Positions 26,708-35,116 of a stretch of DNA of 64,000 nt are shown piece after piece. Numbering within the stretch: the first letter of the stretch is position 1; each line of letters begins with the position of its first letter. The DNA lies in the NCBI GenBank assembly GCA_021800035.1, contig JAJYZJ010000004.1, positions 1 through 64,000 of the forward strand, written 5' to 3'. This stretch comes from an archaeon. Lineage in GTDB: Archaea; Thermoproteota; Thermoprotei_A; Marsarchaeales; Marsarchaeaceae. Under the pieces are notes generated by a model. It ran no database searches and was not told the DNA's origin. It worked only from the letters and a program-made list of their open reading frames with translations. Position numbers and translations under genes: made by a program.

Positions 26708-26731
26708 AGCCGAATCGTTCCGACGTCACAA

Positions 26732-26743
26732 CTATTAATATAG
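26732..26743 (-). promoter_or_regulatory. TATA box of the 15-kb minus-strand cluster
   Basis: On the minus strand the sequence reads CTATATTAATAG, itself nearly palindromic, centred about 31 bases ahead of the GTG at 26707. It is the best promoter candidate for amidohydrolase, CoA-transferase and carboxylase-like genes. Confidence 0.5.
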
Positions 26744-27219
26744 ATTTCGCGTAGGCAGATTGCAGCCTGCAGGGGACAAGGCCCGTATCTTTCGAGAGAA
26801 AGCATAAAATATCATAGCTGCCCATGGCCGGCCTGCTAGGGAGTCTTGACGACTTAAAAGGTCGCATAGCGCATCCTCGTCCGCTGCGTACTGCCACTTG
26901 TTAGTCCCATCTTCCTCATCCACTTATTGAAAGCATGGGATTCGGGCCCAATCCTGCACTTATCACCTTTTTATGACACTTACCCGCGAGCTTTTTACAT
27001 ATGTGATGGTACAATTTTTGCAGACTATACTGGTAATAACATATATTATAACTATATACCGAAGACACCCGTGTTGACCCAACACATGGTATGAATGCAG
27101 GACAGCAATTCCGCAATGTCAGATTTGTTCCAGGTTCGCCCCCCCAAGACATGTAACGCCCTGTCGAAGAGCAAACCAGCACCGACACGGACATTTAACA
27201 TCGCACATTACCCAAAAAG
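26744..27219. other. Divergent intergenic region before the substrate-binding protein
   Basis: No gene is seen. The stretch 27028-27060 is strongly A/T rich (several TATA-like words) and could bind transcription factors for either side. A second TATA-like ACATTTAACA lies at 27191-27200. Confidence 0.4.
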
Positions 27220-27228
27220 AATTAAATA
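27220..27228 (+). promoter_or_regulatory. TATA box for the substrate-binding protein gene
   Basis: AATTAAATA is centred about 27 bases before the ATG at 27251, so the mRNA may begin at the start codon. A GGAGG at 27242-27246 would serve if transcription starts from the box at 27191 instead. Confidence 0.5.
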
Positions 27229-27250
27229 GAAGTTGAGATGCGGAGGCATT

Positions 27251-29134
27251 ATGTATAACGTAAGAGGTCGGTTTGCCTCGATTCTTTTAGCGGCTATGAT
27301 GGTAGCGGCATTTGTTTTTGTCGCACATTCACCTTTTGTCGGTAGTACTGCGGCCGCATCTTGCCCCTCTAGTTCTACGCTCAAAATCGGAATGTTCGGT
27401 GGGGCCCCCAACTCCTTCAACATGCTGACAGCGCTCCCTCTTTCCGGAACTGGCTCGGCAAATATCATGTTCAACTATCTCTATCCCAACCCTACTTCAG
27501 CAGGTGTGCTAGATTACAACGACTCAGTGATAGATTGGTATAGCACAAATGCCAATTATACAAAGTGGACCTTTAACATCAAGCCTGGTTTGAAATGGTC
27601 GAACGGTCAGCCGGTCACTTCCCAGGACATTTTGAACACGTACAGCCAGTCATTCGCCCTGAACGCGAGTGTTGATTTCGTAAATGCTGGGGCTGAGATT
27701 TCTTCAATCCAGAAACTCAACAGCAGCGCGGTGGTGTTCAATCTTAACAAGAGCGACGCCCACTTTGGCGAGCGCGTGGGGAGCAACATATTCACCACAG
27801 TGATGCCCCAGTCTTTTATCTCTCAGGGTTCCACGTTTGACGGATTTGGAGTGGTCGACGTCGGAACTGGTCCGTACGTCGCAGACGACTACGCGCCAGG
27901 TACTCCCCAGGCAATTTTCCTGAGGAATCCCTACTACCATCCATATCCTCAAGCTTGTGCTCTCCAGATCAACTACTATGAGTCGGATTCTCAGATTCCA
28001 TCATATATCCAGTCAGACTCGATTTCTCTAGGTCCGGTGCCCACTGCAAGTGTGGCCAGCCTTCTGCAGAACCCAAACATCCACATAATCGACCAGAAAG
28101 GAATGATGAGAGATATGCTCTTGTACAATGTGAGCAAATATCCTTACAACATGACCGCGTTCAGACAGGCTTTGGCGTATGGTATCAACCAGACAGCAAT
28201 TGCGGATATAGCTTACAACGGGTATGCGGAACCAGGCTGGGCTTCGCAGGGAGGAGTTCCTGAGACCACTACCGCATGGTACAGTCCGCATCAGACAATC
28301 TATAGTTACAACATGTCGGAGGCCCTGCGCCTTCTGTCCACCATAGGAATCACTAAGAATTCCAGTGGTCATTTAACTTACCCCAATGGGACCGAAATTA
28401 CACTCACCATTTGGTACGATGACACGTTTGGTGGCAATTCGGTTGCAATGGGGATAGCACAGTCAGACTTGCAGGCCTTGGGCTTCAATGTCGTCCTGAA
28501 CGCTGTAGATCTCGGGACTCTGATATCGGATTCTTACGCTAACGCCCACGACATAAACAGTGCAATGATCTACTTCAAGAGTCTTGGCTCGATTCCTGGA
28601 TATGCTTGGACATCGGCTATTCCATCTTACCAGATCGATGCTCCAGTGGCTGCGCCTCCGACTTGGGAGGGCCCTCCAGGATCTGTTGCTCAGGCGGAGT
28701 ACGCGAGCAACCTCTCCGCAGTTGACGCCACCAATAACCCGACTGAGCTTTACCATTTCCTTGCCAACATTCAGGCTTTGAACGCGGCGAACCTGCCCAT
28801 GATTGTCTTGAGCTATAGCGACGTTGTCTGGGCCTACAATTCTCAGGGATGGACACACTGGCCTTCGACACTCATGCTCCTCCCTAATGTGGTAAATCAG
28901 TCTGCGCTTGCCCAGATAACTCCAGTTAGCGCCACGTCGCCTACATCATCTCCAACTACACCCTCAACTTCTCCTACTACGTCATCCCCGTCTAGTTCAA
29001 CTAGCGCACCTGCACAGGTCGTGACTTCGACCACGGCACCCTCCAGCACAAACTACACGCTGATCGTAGCTGTAGCGGTGATAGTCGTAATTGTAATAAT
29101 CGCCGGAGTTATGCTGCTGATGAGGAGGCGTTAG
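27251..29134 (+). CDS. ABC transporter substrate-binding protein, family 5 (peptide/oligopeptide type)
   Basis: The 627-residue secreted binding protein starts with a hydrophobic signal segment (RFASILLAAMMVAAFVFVA). Family-5 features follow: NPTSAGVLDYND, WTFNIKPGLKWSNGQPVT near 105, and the binding-lobe segment SKYPYNMTAFRQALAYGIN near 300. After residue 560 comes a Ser/Thr/Pro-rich linker, then a membrane helix (LIVAVAVIVVIVIIAGVML) and RRR, the usual archaeal way of anchoring binding proteins outside the cell. The ATG at 27251 is preferred over the TTG at 27233 because of the promoter and GGAGG spacing. Its permease and ATPase partners are probably the genes at 30886-34747. Confidence 0.92.
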   Translation: MYNVRGRFASILLAAMMVAAFVFVAHSPFVGSTAAASCPSSSTLKIGMFGGAPNSFNMLTALPLSGTGSANIMFNYLYPNPTSAGVLDYNDSVIDWYSTNANYTKWTFNIKPGLKWSNGQPVTSQDILNTYSQSFALNASVDFVNAGAEISSIQKLNSSAVVFNLNKSDAHFGERVGSNIFTTVMPQSFISQGSTFDGFGVVDVGTGPYVADDYAPGTPQAIFLRNPYYHPYPQACALQINYYESDSQIPSYIQSDSISLGPVPTASVASLLQNPNIHIIDQKGMMRDMLLYNVSKYPYNMTAFRQALAYGINQTAIADIAYNGYAEPGWASQGGVPETTTAWYSPHQTIYSYNMSEALRLLSTIGITKNSSGHLTYPNGTEITLTIWYDDTFGGNSVAMGIAQSDLQALGFNVVLNAVDLGTLISDSYANAHDINSAMIYFKSLGSIPGYAWTSAIPSYQIDAPVAAPPTWEGPPGSVAQAEYASNLSAVDATNNPTELYHFLANIQALNAANLPMIVLSYSDVVWAYNSQGWTHWPSTLMLLPNVVNQSALAQITPVSATSPTSSPTTPSTSPTTSSPSSSTSAPAQVVTSTTAPSSTNYTLIVAVAVIVVIVIIAGVMLLMRRR

Positions 29135-29233
29135 ATTCCCCAACTATCCAGCTCCAGCTCAGCCGAGCGTGTAAAGTAGCCTAGCGCAGATAGCGGAGAG
29201 CGCTAGGCCGCCCTAGGATCAGAGCAATGGTAT

Positions 29234-29989
29234 CTAGTGCATAATTATGCCGCCGTCTACCACTATGGTCTGGCCCGTGATAAAGTCGCTATCTCCAGAG
29301 CAGAGGAAGAGCACCGCCCCCGCAATGTCCTCGGGCCATTCCGACCTTTTTATTGCCCTCGTTCGAGCCATGGTTTCAGAAAGTTCTGGACCATTGATTG
29401 AAAGCGAGGCTGAGGTTTCAGTGTAGCCCGGAGCGACCGCGTTCACGCAGATACCGTACTCACCCAGTTCTCGGGACAGTGCTCGGGTAAGTCCAAGCAC
29501 TGCTGCTTTAGATGCAACATAGTGCGGAAAGCCGACTGTTCCGGTGAATGCGGTGCCAGAGGATATATTTACAATCTTGCCTCCACCAGCGGCGCGCATG
29601 TATCGGAAAACCGCTCTTGAGCAGAGCCACGCTCCTTTTACATTCACGGACATAACTCTGTCCCATTCATCTGGGTCCACGGAGTCGAAAGCGGTTTTTC
29701 TAAGCCCGTAGTAGTATGCTGCATTGTTCACGAGGGCGTCGATTCGCCCAAACGCGTTTTTTGCTTCTTCCGCCATCCGTTCCGTTTGGTCCCTAGAGGA
29801 CACGTCAACTTGAACCGCGGCGCATGGAGCCGACTCCGCTCTCAGTAATTCACAGGTCGCGCGTGCCCCGTCGATATTTGCGTCGGCCACCACAACTCTT
29901 GCTCCTCTCTTCGCTGCTTGGACGCATATCGTTCGACCAATACCCCTTCCCCCTCCAGTCACTATAATGGTGCGACCATCGATTGACAT
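29234..29989 (-). CDS. Short-chain dehydrogenase/reductase
   Basis: This is a 251-residue classical SDR. TGGGRGIG is at residues 11-18, NNAA at 88-91, Ser in NISSG near 143, Tyr157 and Lys161 in YVASK, and a family-typical end GQTIVVDGG. All catalytic residues are present. It lies between the binding-protein gene and the isochorismatase-fold gene on the opposite strand, apparently as a single gene. It is related to the SDR at 4775 only at the family level. The substrate is unknown; FabG-like or sugar/alcohol dehydrogenase roles are equally possible. Confidence 0.9.
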   Translation of the reverse strand: MSIDGRTIIVTGGGRGIGRTICVQAAKRGARVVVADANIDGARATCELLRAESAPCAAVQVDVSSRDQTERMAEEAKNAFGRIDALVNNAAYYYGLRKTAFDSVDPDEWDRVMSVNVKGAWLCSRAVFRYMRAAGGGKIVNISSGTAFTGTVGFPHYVASKAAVLGLTRALSRELGEYGICVNAVAPGYTETSASLSINGPELSETMARTRAIKRSEWPEDIAGAVLFLCSGDSDFITGQTIVVDGGIIMH

Positions 29990-30085
29990 TTTCGTTCTTT
30001 CGGAATTGCCATTTGCTGTTTAACCTTTGCTAGTAAAAGGAATCCTCCTATGAGGATGCATCATCTGGTTATAGCTCCTTAAGAG

Positions 30086-30095
30086 TTTTTAAATA
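30086..30095 (+). promoter_or_regulatory. TATA box for the isochorismatase-family gene
   Basis: TTTTTAAATA is centred about 27 bases before the ATG at 30117 and only about 11 before the ATG at 30102. This argues for the later start and a leaderless transcript. Confidence 0.55.
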
Positions 30096-30116
30096 GTTTG
30101 TATGGAAATGGAGATT

Positions 30117-30845
30117 ATGGGACGAGAAAGCCATTCCAAGTCAGCGATTAGGCCCAAGGTTGTAGTCGTCGACCCGACTAAGACCGTTTTGGTCATAGTG
30201 GACATGCAAAATGAATTCGTTAACCCTCGTGGCAAGATATACACTGGACCTTCCGCAACTCGAAGTGTCGCCAAGATTAGTAAACTCTTGAACGAAGCGA
30301 GGAGCCTTGGGATGCGCGTCGTTCACGTAATGGCTGTATATGACAAAGGTGACCCGAGGTTCAGTGCGCATCCCAAAGCGAAGTTCGACAAGGGCGGGTG
30401 TTTGGCTGGTTCGTGGGGTGCGGAGATAGTGCCAGAGCTCGCCCCACTCCCAAGCGAACCCGTCGTAAGAAAGGCATCTTATGACTGCTGGTTCAATACA
30501 ACAATGGAGGACACGCTTAGGGAAGTGGGTCTGGGTTATGATCATAACATTTCGGTGCATCGTAATCGAGCAGGAAATGATTTCAGCGCGGTTATAACAG
30601 GTACTGTGAGCAACGTCTGTGTGGAAAAGGCGGTGATTGGATTCTTTCTGAGGGGCTATCAGGTAGTAGTGCCATCAGACTGCATTTCCGCGAAGTCCAG
30701 ATATGCTCAGGAGTGGGCTTTGCGACAGTTCACCAGCTTGTACAGGGCAAAGATTACGAATTCACGGCTACTCCAATTTCAGGGAAAGGAAACAGGCGCC
30801 GTCAAGTCCAAGCCTCTAAGGGTTATAAAACGCTCAACTTTATGA
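30117..30845 (+). CDS. Isochorismatase-family cysteine hydrolase
   Basis: The 242-residue protein (from ATG 30117; ATGs at 30102 and 30108 would be upstream of the predicted transcript start) has the catalytic triad of the family: Asp in VIVDMQNEF, Lys in VVRKASYDCWF, and Cys in ITGTVSNVCVEKAVIG. The insert HNISVHRNRAGNDFSAV between Lys and Cys is longer than in the shortest members. Enzymes of this fold split C-N bonds (nicotinamide, N-carbamoyl amino acids, ureidoacrylate, biuret) or the isochorismate ether. The neighbours do not fix the substrate. Confidence 0.85.
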   Translation: MGRESHSKSAIRPKVVVVDPTKTVLVIVDMQNEFVNPRGKIYTGPSATRSVAKISKLLNEARSLGMRVVHVMAVYDKGDPRFSAHPKAKFDKGGCLAGSWGAEIVPELAPLPSEPVVRKASYDCWFNTTMEDTLREVGLGYDHNISVHRNRAGNDFSAVITGTVSNVCVEKAVIGFFLRGYQVVVPSDCISAKSRYAQEWALRQFTSLYRAKITNSRLLQFQGKETGAVKSKPLRVIKRSTL

Positions 30846-30885
30846 AAATCCGCGAGAAGCTGTTTCTACAAACTGCTCTGGGGGA

Positions 30886-31911
30886 TTAAGCGGCTTTGGT
30901 GTTGAGAGGATTGTAACACGCTACGAACCTTCCCTTCGAGAACTCCTCCAGTTTGGGTGTGGTTTCGGAACATTCACGCGTCGCGTATTTGCAACGGGGC
31001 TGATAGACACAACCTTTTTCCGGGACGGGATTGTCGTCTGTCGCAAGGGGATTCGCGTTCAGAATGGTTTTGTTAAAATTCAGGTTTGGGGCAGACTCCA
31101 TAATGAGCTCGACATATGGGTGATGAGGAGCTGAAACTAATTCTCTGGACGGACCAGTCTCTACAAGTTTCCCCAGGTACATTATGAGCATCCTGTCACT
31201 TATTTGTGCGCTGGCTAGGTCGTGAGTAATCATCAGCACGGTCAGATTTCTTTTCTGTTTCAGTTCCTTAAGCAAAAAGAGTATGTTCAGCCTCTGCTCG
31301 GCATCGAGCATTGTGATGGGTTCGTCTGCTATCAGAAGCTCCGGTCCGGGCGCAAGTGCCCTAGCGATATTTACTCGCTGTCTTTGACCTCCGCTTAGCT
31401 GATGCGGAAATCGGTTCATAACTTCCGAAGCATCGAGCCCGACCTCTGCTAGAAGACTTGCCACCTTCTCACGGAGCCTGGCAGGATTGCTCTCTTTTGT
31501 GAGTAGACGCATTGGAGTCGAAATTATCTTGAATACGTTCTGCATGGGGTTCAGGGATTCGTAAGGATCTTGGAACACCATCTGAACCCGGCGCCAGTGA
31601 TCTATGCGCTCTTTCCCCCTCATGTCCGAAATCTCCTTTCCCTTATATTTAATCGAGCAGTCGTGCGATCTTGTGAGGCCCATTAGGCACCTCGCCACAG
31701 TAGTCTTACCCGAACCTGTCTCTCCGACTATGGTCACGAACTCCCCCGGATATATATCGAATGAGATGTCGTCAACTGCTTTGACAGTGGACCTCTTTTT
31801 GATGATTAGGCCGCTTTCCTTGCTGAAATGAACCCTCAGGCCACGAACTTCCAGAATCGGGTCCCTCCCCGATTCGTTCGCTGTAGTAGGGGCTATTGAT
31901 ATTTGTGACAC
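30886..31911 (-). CDS. dppF: Oligopeptide/dipeptide ABC transporter ATP-binding protein (OppF/DppF type)
   Basis: The 341-residue ATPase has Walker A GETGSGKTT, Q-loop MVFQDPYESLNP, signature LSGGQRQRVN, Walker B LLIADEP, and switch His in MITHD. The C-terminal oligopeptide extension carries Cys (PEKGCVYQPRCKYATRECSE) found in archaeal and many bacterial Opp/Dpp ATPases. The start is placed at GTG 31911, preceded by GGTGG, giving a 19-base overlap with the upstream ATPase gene; an ATG at 31965 would overlap by 73 bases and has no such site. It is the last gene of the transporter operon. Confidence 0.92.
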   Translation of the reverse strand: MSQISIAPTTANESGRDPILEVRGLRVHFSKESGLIIKKRSTVKAVDDISFDIYPGEFVTIVGETGSGKTTVARCLMGLTRSHDCSIKYKGKEISDMRGKERIDHWRRVQMVFQDPYESLNPMQNVFKIISTPMRLLTKESNPARLREKVASLLAEVGLDASEVMNRFPHQLSGGQRQRVNIARALAPGPELLIADEPITMLDAEQRLNILFLLKELKQKRNLTVLMITHDLASAQISDRMLIMYLGKLVETGPSRELVSAPHHPYVELIMESAPNLNFNKTILNANPLATDDNPVPEKGCVYQPRCKYATRECSETTPKLEEFSKGRFVACYNPLNTKAA

Positions 31912-32867
31912 GATACCCACCAGTCCTTTTCTATTTCCCTTGCTTCCGGTCTTTCTTTCCAGCATCTGTCGAACGCATATTTACACCTTCCTGCAAACTT
32001 GCAGAGATTACCCACAGGGATTCTGTCCGCACGAGTCTCGCGGCCTGAGGCTACGGACTGGAGTGCAGCCTGGTTGATATCGGTGTCAAGCGTAAGTAGA
32101 GTGCCGAGGAGCATTTCGGTGTAAGGGTGTTTGGGCTCAGAAAGTACCCTCCTTAGCTCGCCCTGCTCTACTATTTCACCCGCATACATCACCGCAACAT
32201 GGTCGACCAGCCCGTTCAGCACAGAAATCTCGTGTGTAATAAAGACGAGTGATAAGCCTTGAATGGAGGCCTTCTGTTTTAGGAGGCTCAGGATGTTTTT
32301 CTGAGTCACGACGTCCAGCGCGGATGTCGGCTCGTCGGCTATGAGCAGCCGAGGGGATAGCGCAAGTGCGAGCGCGATGACTACTCGCTGGCGCATTCCT
32401 CCACTGAGTTCATGTGGATAATCTCTGAAATGAATTGACTTTATGCCGACATCGAGAAGTAGCTTTGACGCTACTTCCAAGGCTTCCTCCTTCGGCATCT
32501 GTCTGTGCTCCTGCAGGACTTCGACGATAGGGTCAATCGCCCTCTTGACGGGGTTGAGAGAGTTCATCGCCGATTGATATACCATCGAGACCTTCTCCCA
32601 TCGGTATTCACGTAGCTCCTTGTCACCGAATTCCAGTACATTTTTGCCGGCGTAACTTACTCTGCCTCTAGTGACTTGGCCCGGGGGCTCAATCGCGTTC
32701 ATCACGCTCATGCCCAGCGTAGTTTTACCACTCCCTGACTCGCCCACAATGCCAAGTGTATAACCATCCAAGGGCACGCTGAGCGATACCCCATCCAAGG
32801 CGGGAGCTCTCATCGCTCCGACATCAAATCTCACTTGCAGGTCTTCGATTTCGAGTTTTTCTGTCAT
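31893..32867 (-). CDS. dppD: Oligopeptide/dipeptide ABC transporter ATP-binding protein (OppD/DppD type)
   Basis: The 324-residue ATPase has Walker A GESGSGKTT, Q-loop MVYQSAMNSLNP, signature LSGGMRQRV, Walker B LLIADEPTSALD and the switch His in FITHE. The C-terminal Opp/Dpp extension has four Cys (CKFAGRCKY, DRCW, SCHKY), the arrangement linked to an iron-sulfur cluster in some relatives. It pairs with the next ATPase to energise import. It lies three bases after the second permease gene. Confidence 0.93.
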   Translation of the reverse strand: MTEKLEIEDLQVRFDVGAMRAPALDGVSLSVPLDGYTLGIVGESGSGKTTLGMSVMNAIEPPGQVTRGRVSYAGKNVLEFGDKELREYRWEKVSMVYQSAMNSLNPVKRAIDPIVEVLQEHRQMPKEEALEVASKLLLDVGIKSIHFRDYPHELSGGMRQRVVIALALALSPRLLIADEPTSALDVVTQKNILSLLKQKASIQGLSLVFITHEISVLNGLVDHVAVMYAGEIVEQGELRRVLSEPKHPYTEMLLGTLLTLDTDINQAALQSVASGRETRADRIPVGNLCKFAGRCKYAFDRCWKERPEAREIEKDWWVSCHKYQ

Positions 32868-32870
32868 TTT

Positions 32871-33785
32871 TCACTGGCTCCTCAATCTCGGATTGAGCAC
32901 CCTCTCGAGCGAGAACCCCATCAACCCCAGGCCAACAGCAAACAACGCAATTATCACCCCGGGCGCAAGTATCCACCACCAAGCCCCCGCCGTAAAAGCA
33001 TAATCTTGGGCCCAGTACAATATGCTACCTAGACTGATTGCGTTTGGATTACCAACCCCCAGGAATTCCACCGCTGTTACGATTATTGTTGATAGTGATA
33101 TGTTGATAACTGTGTATGCAACAGCAAGAAACATTGTCTGGGGTACCATGATACTGGAGACTATTCTCATATCACCTACTCCACTAATCTTCGCGGCTTC
33201 GACGTAGGGACGTGTCTTTAGTGACTGTACTTGGGCACGCACTGCCCTCGCGAGCGGCGGCCAAAGAAGGATTCCAAGTATCACGATGAGAAGTAAATTC
33301 GTAGCTACAAACAGTTCGCCCATGAGCACGATTAGGGGGAGAATTGGGAAAGCGAGGAAGATGTCGGTGGTCCCCCCTAGAAGGGGCTCCATCTTCGTAA
33401 AGTAACCCGAAAATAGTCCGGCAGGGAACCCTATCCCTACCGAGATTATGGCTGATGCCACAGAGACCGCAAAGGTAGGAACCGCTCCCCATACGACTTG
33501 GCTCAACAGGTCGCGCCCAAGATAATCAGTCCCGAAGGGATGGGCTAGGTCTGGGGGATGGTATGGGGCCCCGGTAATCGCGTCCGGTGGGTAGGGCACG
33601 AGTATCCTACCCGCAAATATGAAAGCAAAGATTGCCACGATTGTGACTAGACCTATCTTTGAAGGAGTGTTATGCCAGAGCGTGGCGCGGATCTTTCCGA
33701 AGATGTTAAGAGTTTCTTCAGGTTGCTGAACCTCTGGATTTCCATCTGTCCTTTCCAACCCTCTTTCCCCCATTTCTTCTATCAC
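32871..33785 (-). CDS. dppC: Dipeptide-type ABC transporter permease (DppC type)
   Basis: The 304-residue membrane protein has about six helices and the DppC N-terminal segment HPFGTDYLGRDLLSQVVWGA (near 85-105) that marks this subunit. The cytoplasmic EAA-like loop YVEAAKISGVGDMRIV lies near 200. The N-terminus has a charged 30-residue extension before the first helix. The GTG start overlaps the DppB stop by four bases. Confidence 0.93.
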   Translation of the reverse strand: MIEEMGERGLERTDGNPEVQQPEETLNIFGKIRATLWHNTPSKIGLVTIVAIFAFIFAGRILVPYPPDAITGAPYHPPDLAHPFGTDYLGRDLLSQVVWGAVPTFAVSVASAIISVGIGFPAGLFSGYFTKMEPLLGGTTDIFLAFPILPLIVLMGELFVATNLLLIVILGILLWPPLARAVRAQVQSLKTRPYVEAAKISGVGDMRIVSSIMVPQTMFLAVAYTVINISLSTIIVTAVEFLGVGNPNAISLGSILYWAQDYAFTAGAWWWILAPGVIIALFAVGLGLMGFSLERVLNPRLRSQ

Positions 33786-34747
33786 TTTATCCTCGGATCA
33801 AGGCGCACGAGCAGCAAATCCCCAATTAGTCCCCCAAGAATGATAATCAGCGTCAGGACAAAGAATGTACCCTCAAGAACCGGGTAGTCATGATTAACTA
33901 CTCCGTCCACCAGAAGATCCCCTACTCCATTGTACCCAAACACCGCTTCGACCAAAACATCACGGCTTACAAGTCCTGCCATCGAAAAAGATAGTATTGC
34001 GACTAAAGGGAGAAGGGAGTTTCTCAATATATATGTAGAAGCAAGAATCCGGTCACGGAGCCCACGGGTCCTAGCCGCAACCACGTAGTCGCTCTGCAAA
34101 ACTTCTTGAATCGAACCTCTAAGCACAATATAGTTTTGGCCGAAGATGGATAACGTCATTACAACTACGGGCAGTATCGCGTGATAGATTACTGATCCGA
34201 CATAAGCAAGTCCAAAGGGCAAATTTGGGGTGGCAGTCCCAAAGGTTGGGAACCATCGCAGGTCGAATCCGAAAACCCATAGCAATACCATCGCAATCCA
34301 GAAGACTGGGACAGTCTGTGACGAGATAGAGCCGTACATAAAAGCGGTATCCGTCGCCTTTCCTACCCTTAGCGAACTACGTCGAGCCATGAAATATGCA
34401 AGCACAACAGAAAGAAATAGACTGGAGAGCATGAGGAGCATGCTCCAACCTAGTCGGGCCGCGATCAGCGACGTTACTGTGCGAGGATAATACTGGAAGG
34501 AAAGACCGAAGTTTGGAGGCCATGTGGCGAACAGATTCTTCAGAAAAAGGTAGTACTGTACGTAGAGCGGCTTATTTAATCCGAAACGCGCAAGCAGGAG
34601 TTGACGCTGCTCCGACGAGTTGAGCGCTGTGGTAACAAGGATATCCGCTGCGCTCCCGGGGGCAATACGCGGAAGAAAGAAATCGAGGTTGGTTACAACG
34701 AGAAGGATGCCTATGTAAGTGTAAATCCTCCGCCGTATAAAACCCAT
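33782..34747 (-). CDS. dppB: Dipeptide-type ABC transporter permease (DppB type)
   Basis: The 321-residue inner-membrane permease starts GFIRRRIYTYIGILLVVTNL, the usual DppB N-terminus with a first helix. The EAA loop YVVAARTRGLRDR is near 220, followed by RNSLLPLVAILSF. It is the first gene of a four-gene operon (DppB, DppC, two ATPases) with a TATA box about 29 bases upstream. There is no binding-protein gene in the operon; the one at 27251, seven kilobases away on the other strand, is the obvious candidate. Confidence 0.93.
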   Translation of the reverse strand: MGFIRRRIYTYIGILLVVTNLDFFLPRIAPGSAADILVTTALNSSEQRQLLLARFGLNKPLYVQYYLFLKNLFATWPPNFGLSFQYYPRTVTSLIAARLGWSMLLMLSSLFLSVVLAYFMARRSSLRVGKATDTAFMYGSISSQTVPVFWIAMVLLWVFGFDLRWFPTFGTATPNLPFGLAYVGSVIYHAILPVVVMTLSIFGQNYIVLRGSIQEVLQSDYVVAARTRGLRDRILASTYILRNSLLPLVAILSFSMAGLVSRDVLVEAVFGYNGVGDLLVDGVVNHDYPVLEGTFFVLTLIIILGGLIGDLLLVRLDPRIK

Positions 34748-34772
34748 TGCAATAAAGCAACCTTATTTCGCC

Positions 34773-34780
34773 ATTTAAAT
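34773..34780 (-). promoter_or_regulatory. TATA box of the peptide transporter operon
   Basis: The sequence is ATTTAAAT, a perfect palindrome, centred about 29 bases ahead of the DppB ATG at 34747 (minus strand). It predicts a leaderless or nearly leaderless operon mRNA. Confidence 0.55.
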
Positions 34781-35116
34781 CTTCTTACACAATTTTCTCG
34801 GCATGGAAGCTTTATCGACACGAACATCCAGGAAAACCGGTAAATACCGCAAAAGGAGTATGCTCCGAACTCAACGGGCTTTTACGTTCGTGTACCTGCA
34901 GTGGGCCCTAACCGGCCGTCTTCAAAACCAGTCATGAGTCGTTCGCAGAGGTAGTTGGCTGGGAGCCACAGGATAGTTGGTTCCAACCCCAGCTCCAGTT
35001 TCAGCCCCAGTTGCAGCTGCGCTCTAATTCACGGGACCAAAGTGAACTGTGGGATGGGTAGAAGATTCCTGTCAGCAAATGCCGGCGGGGCATTACTTGG
35101 GACGGGTGGGCCATTA
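34781..35116. other. Intergenic stretch, no gene seen
   Basis: No coding frame is convincing. Around 34983-35022 there is a pyrimidine/CAG-rich stretch with two near copies of CCCCAGYTSCAG. A tRNA was considered nearby and rejected. Confidence 0.4.

Noticed and set aside
34940-35020. A tRNA-like stretch (TAGTTGGCTGGGAGC followed by GGTTCCAACCC)
   Set aside because: The supposed T-arm has two mismatches in five pairs, lacks the conserved purine after TTC and no acceptor stem can be drawn. At most a chance resemblance or a worn relic.
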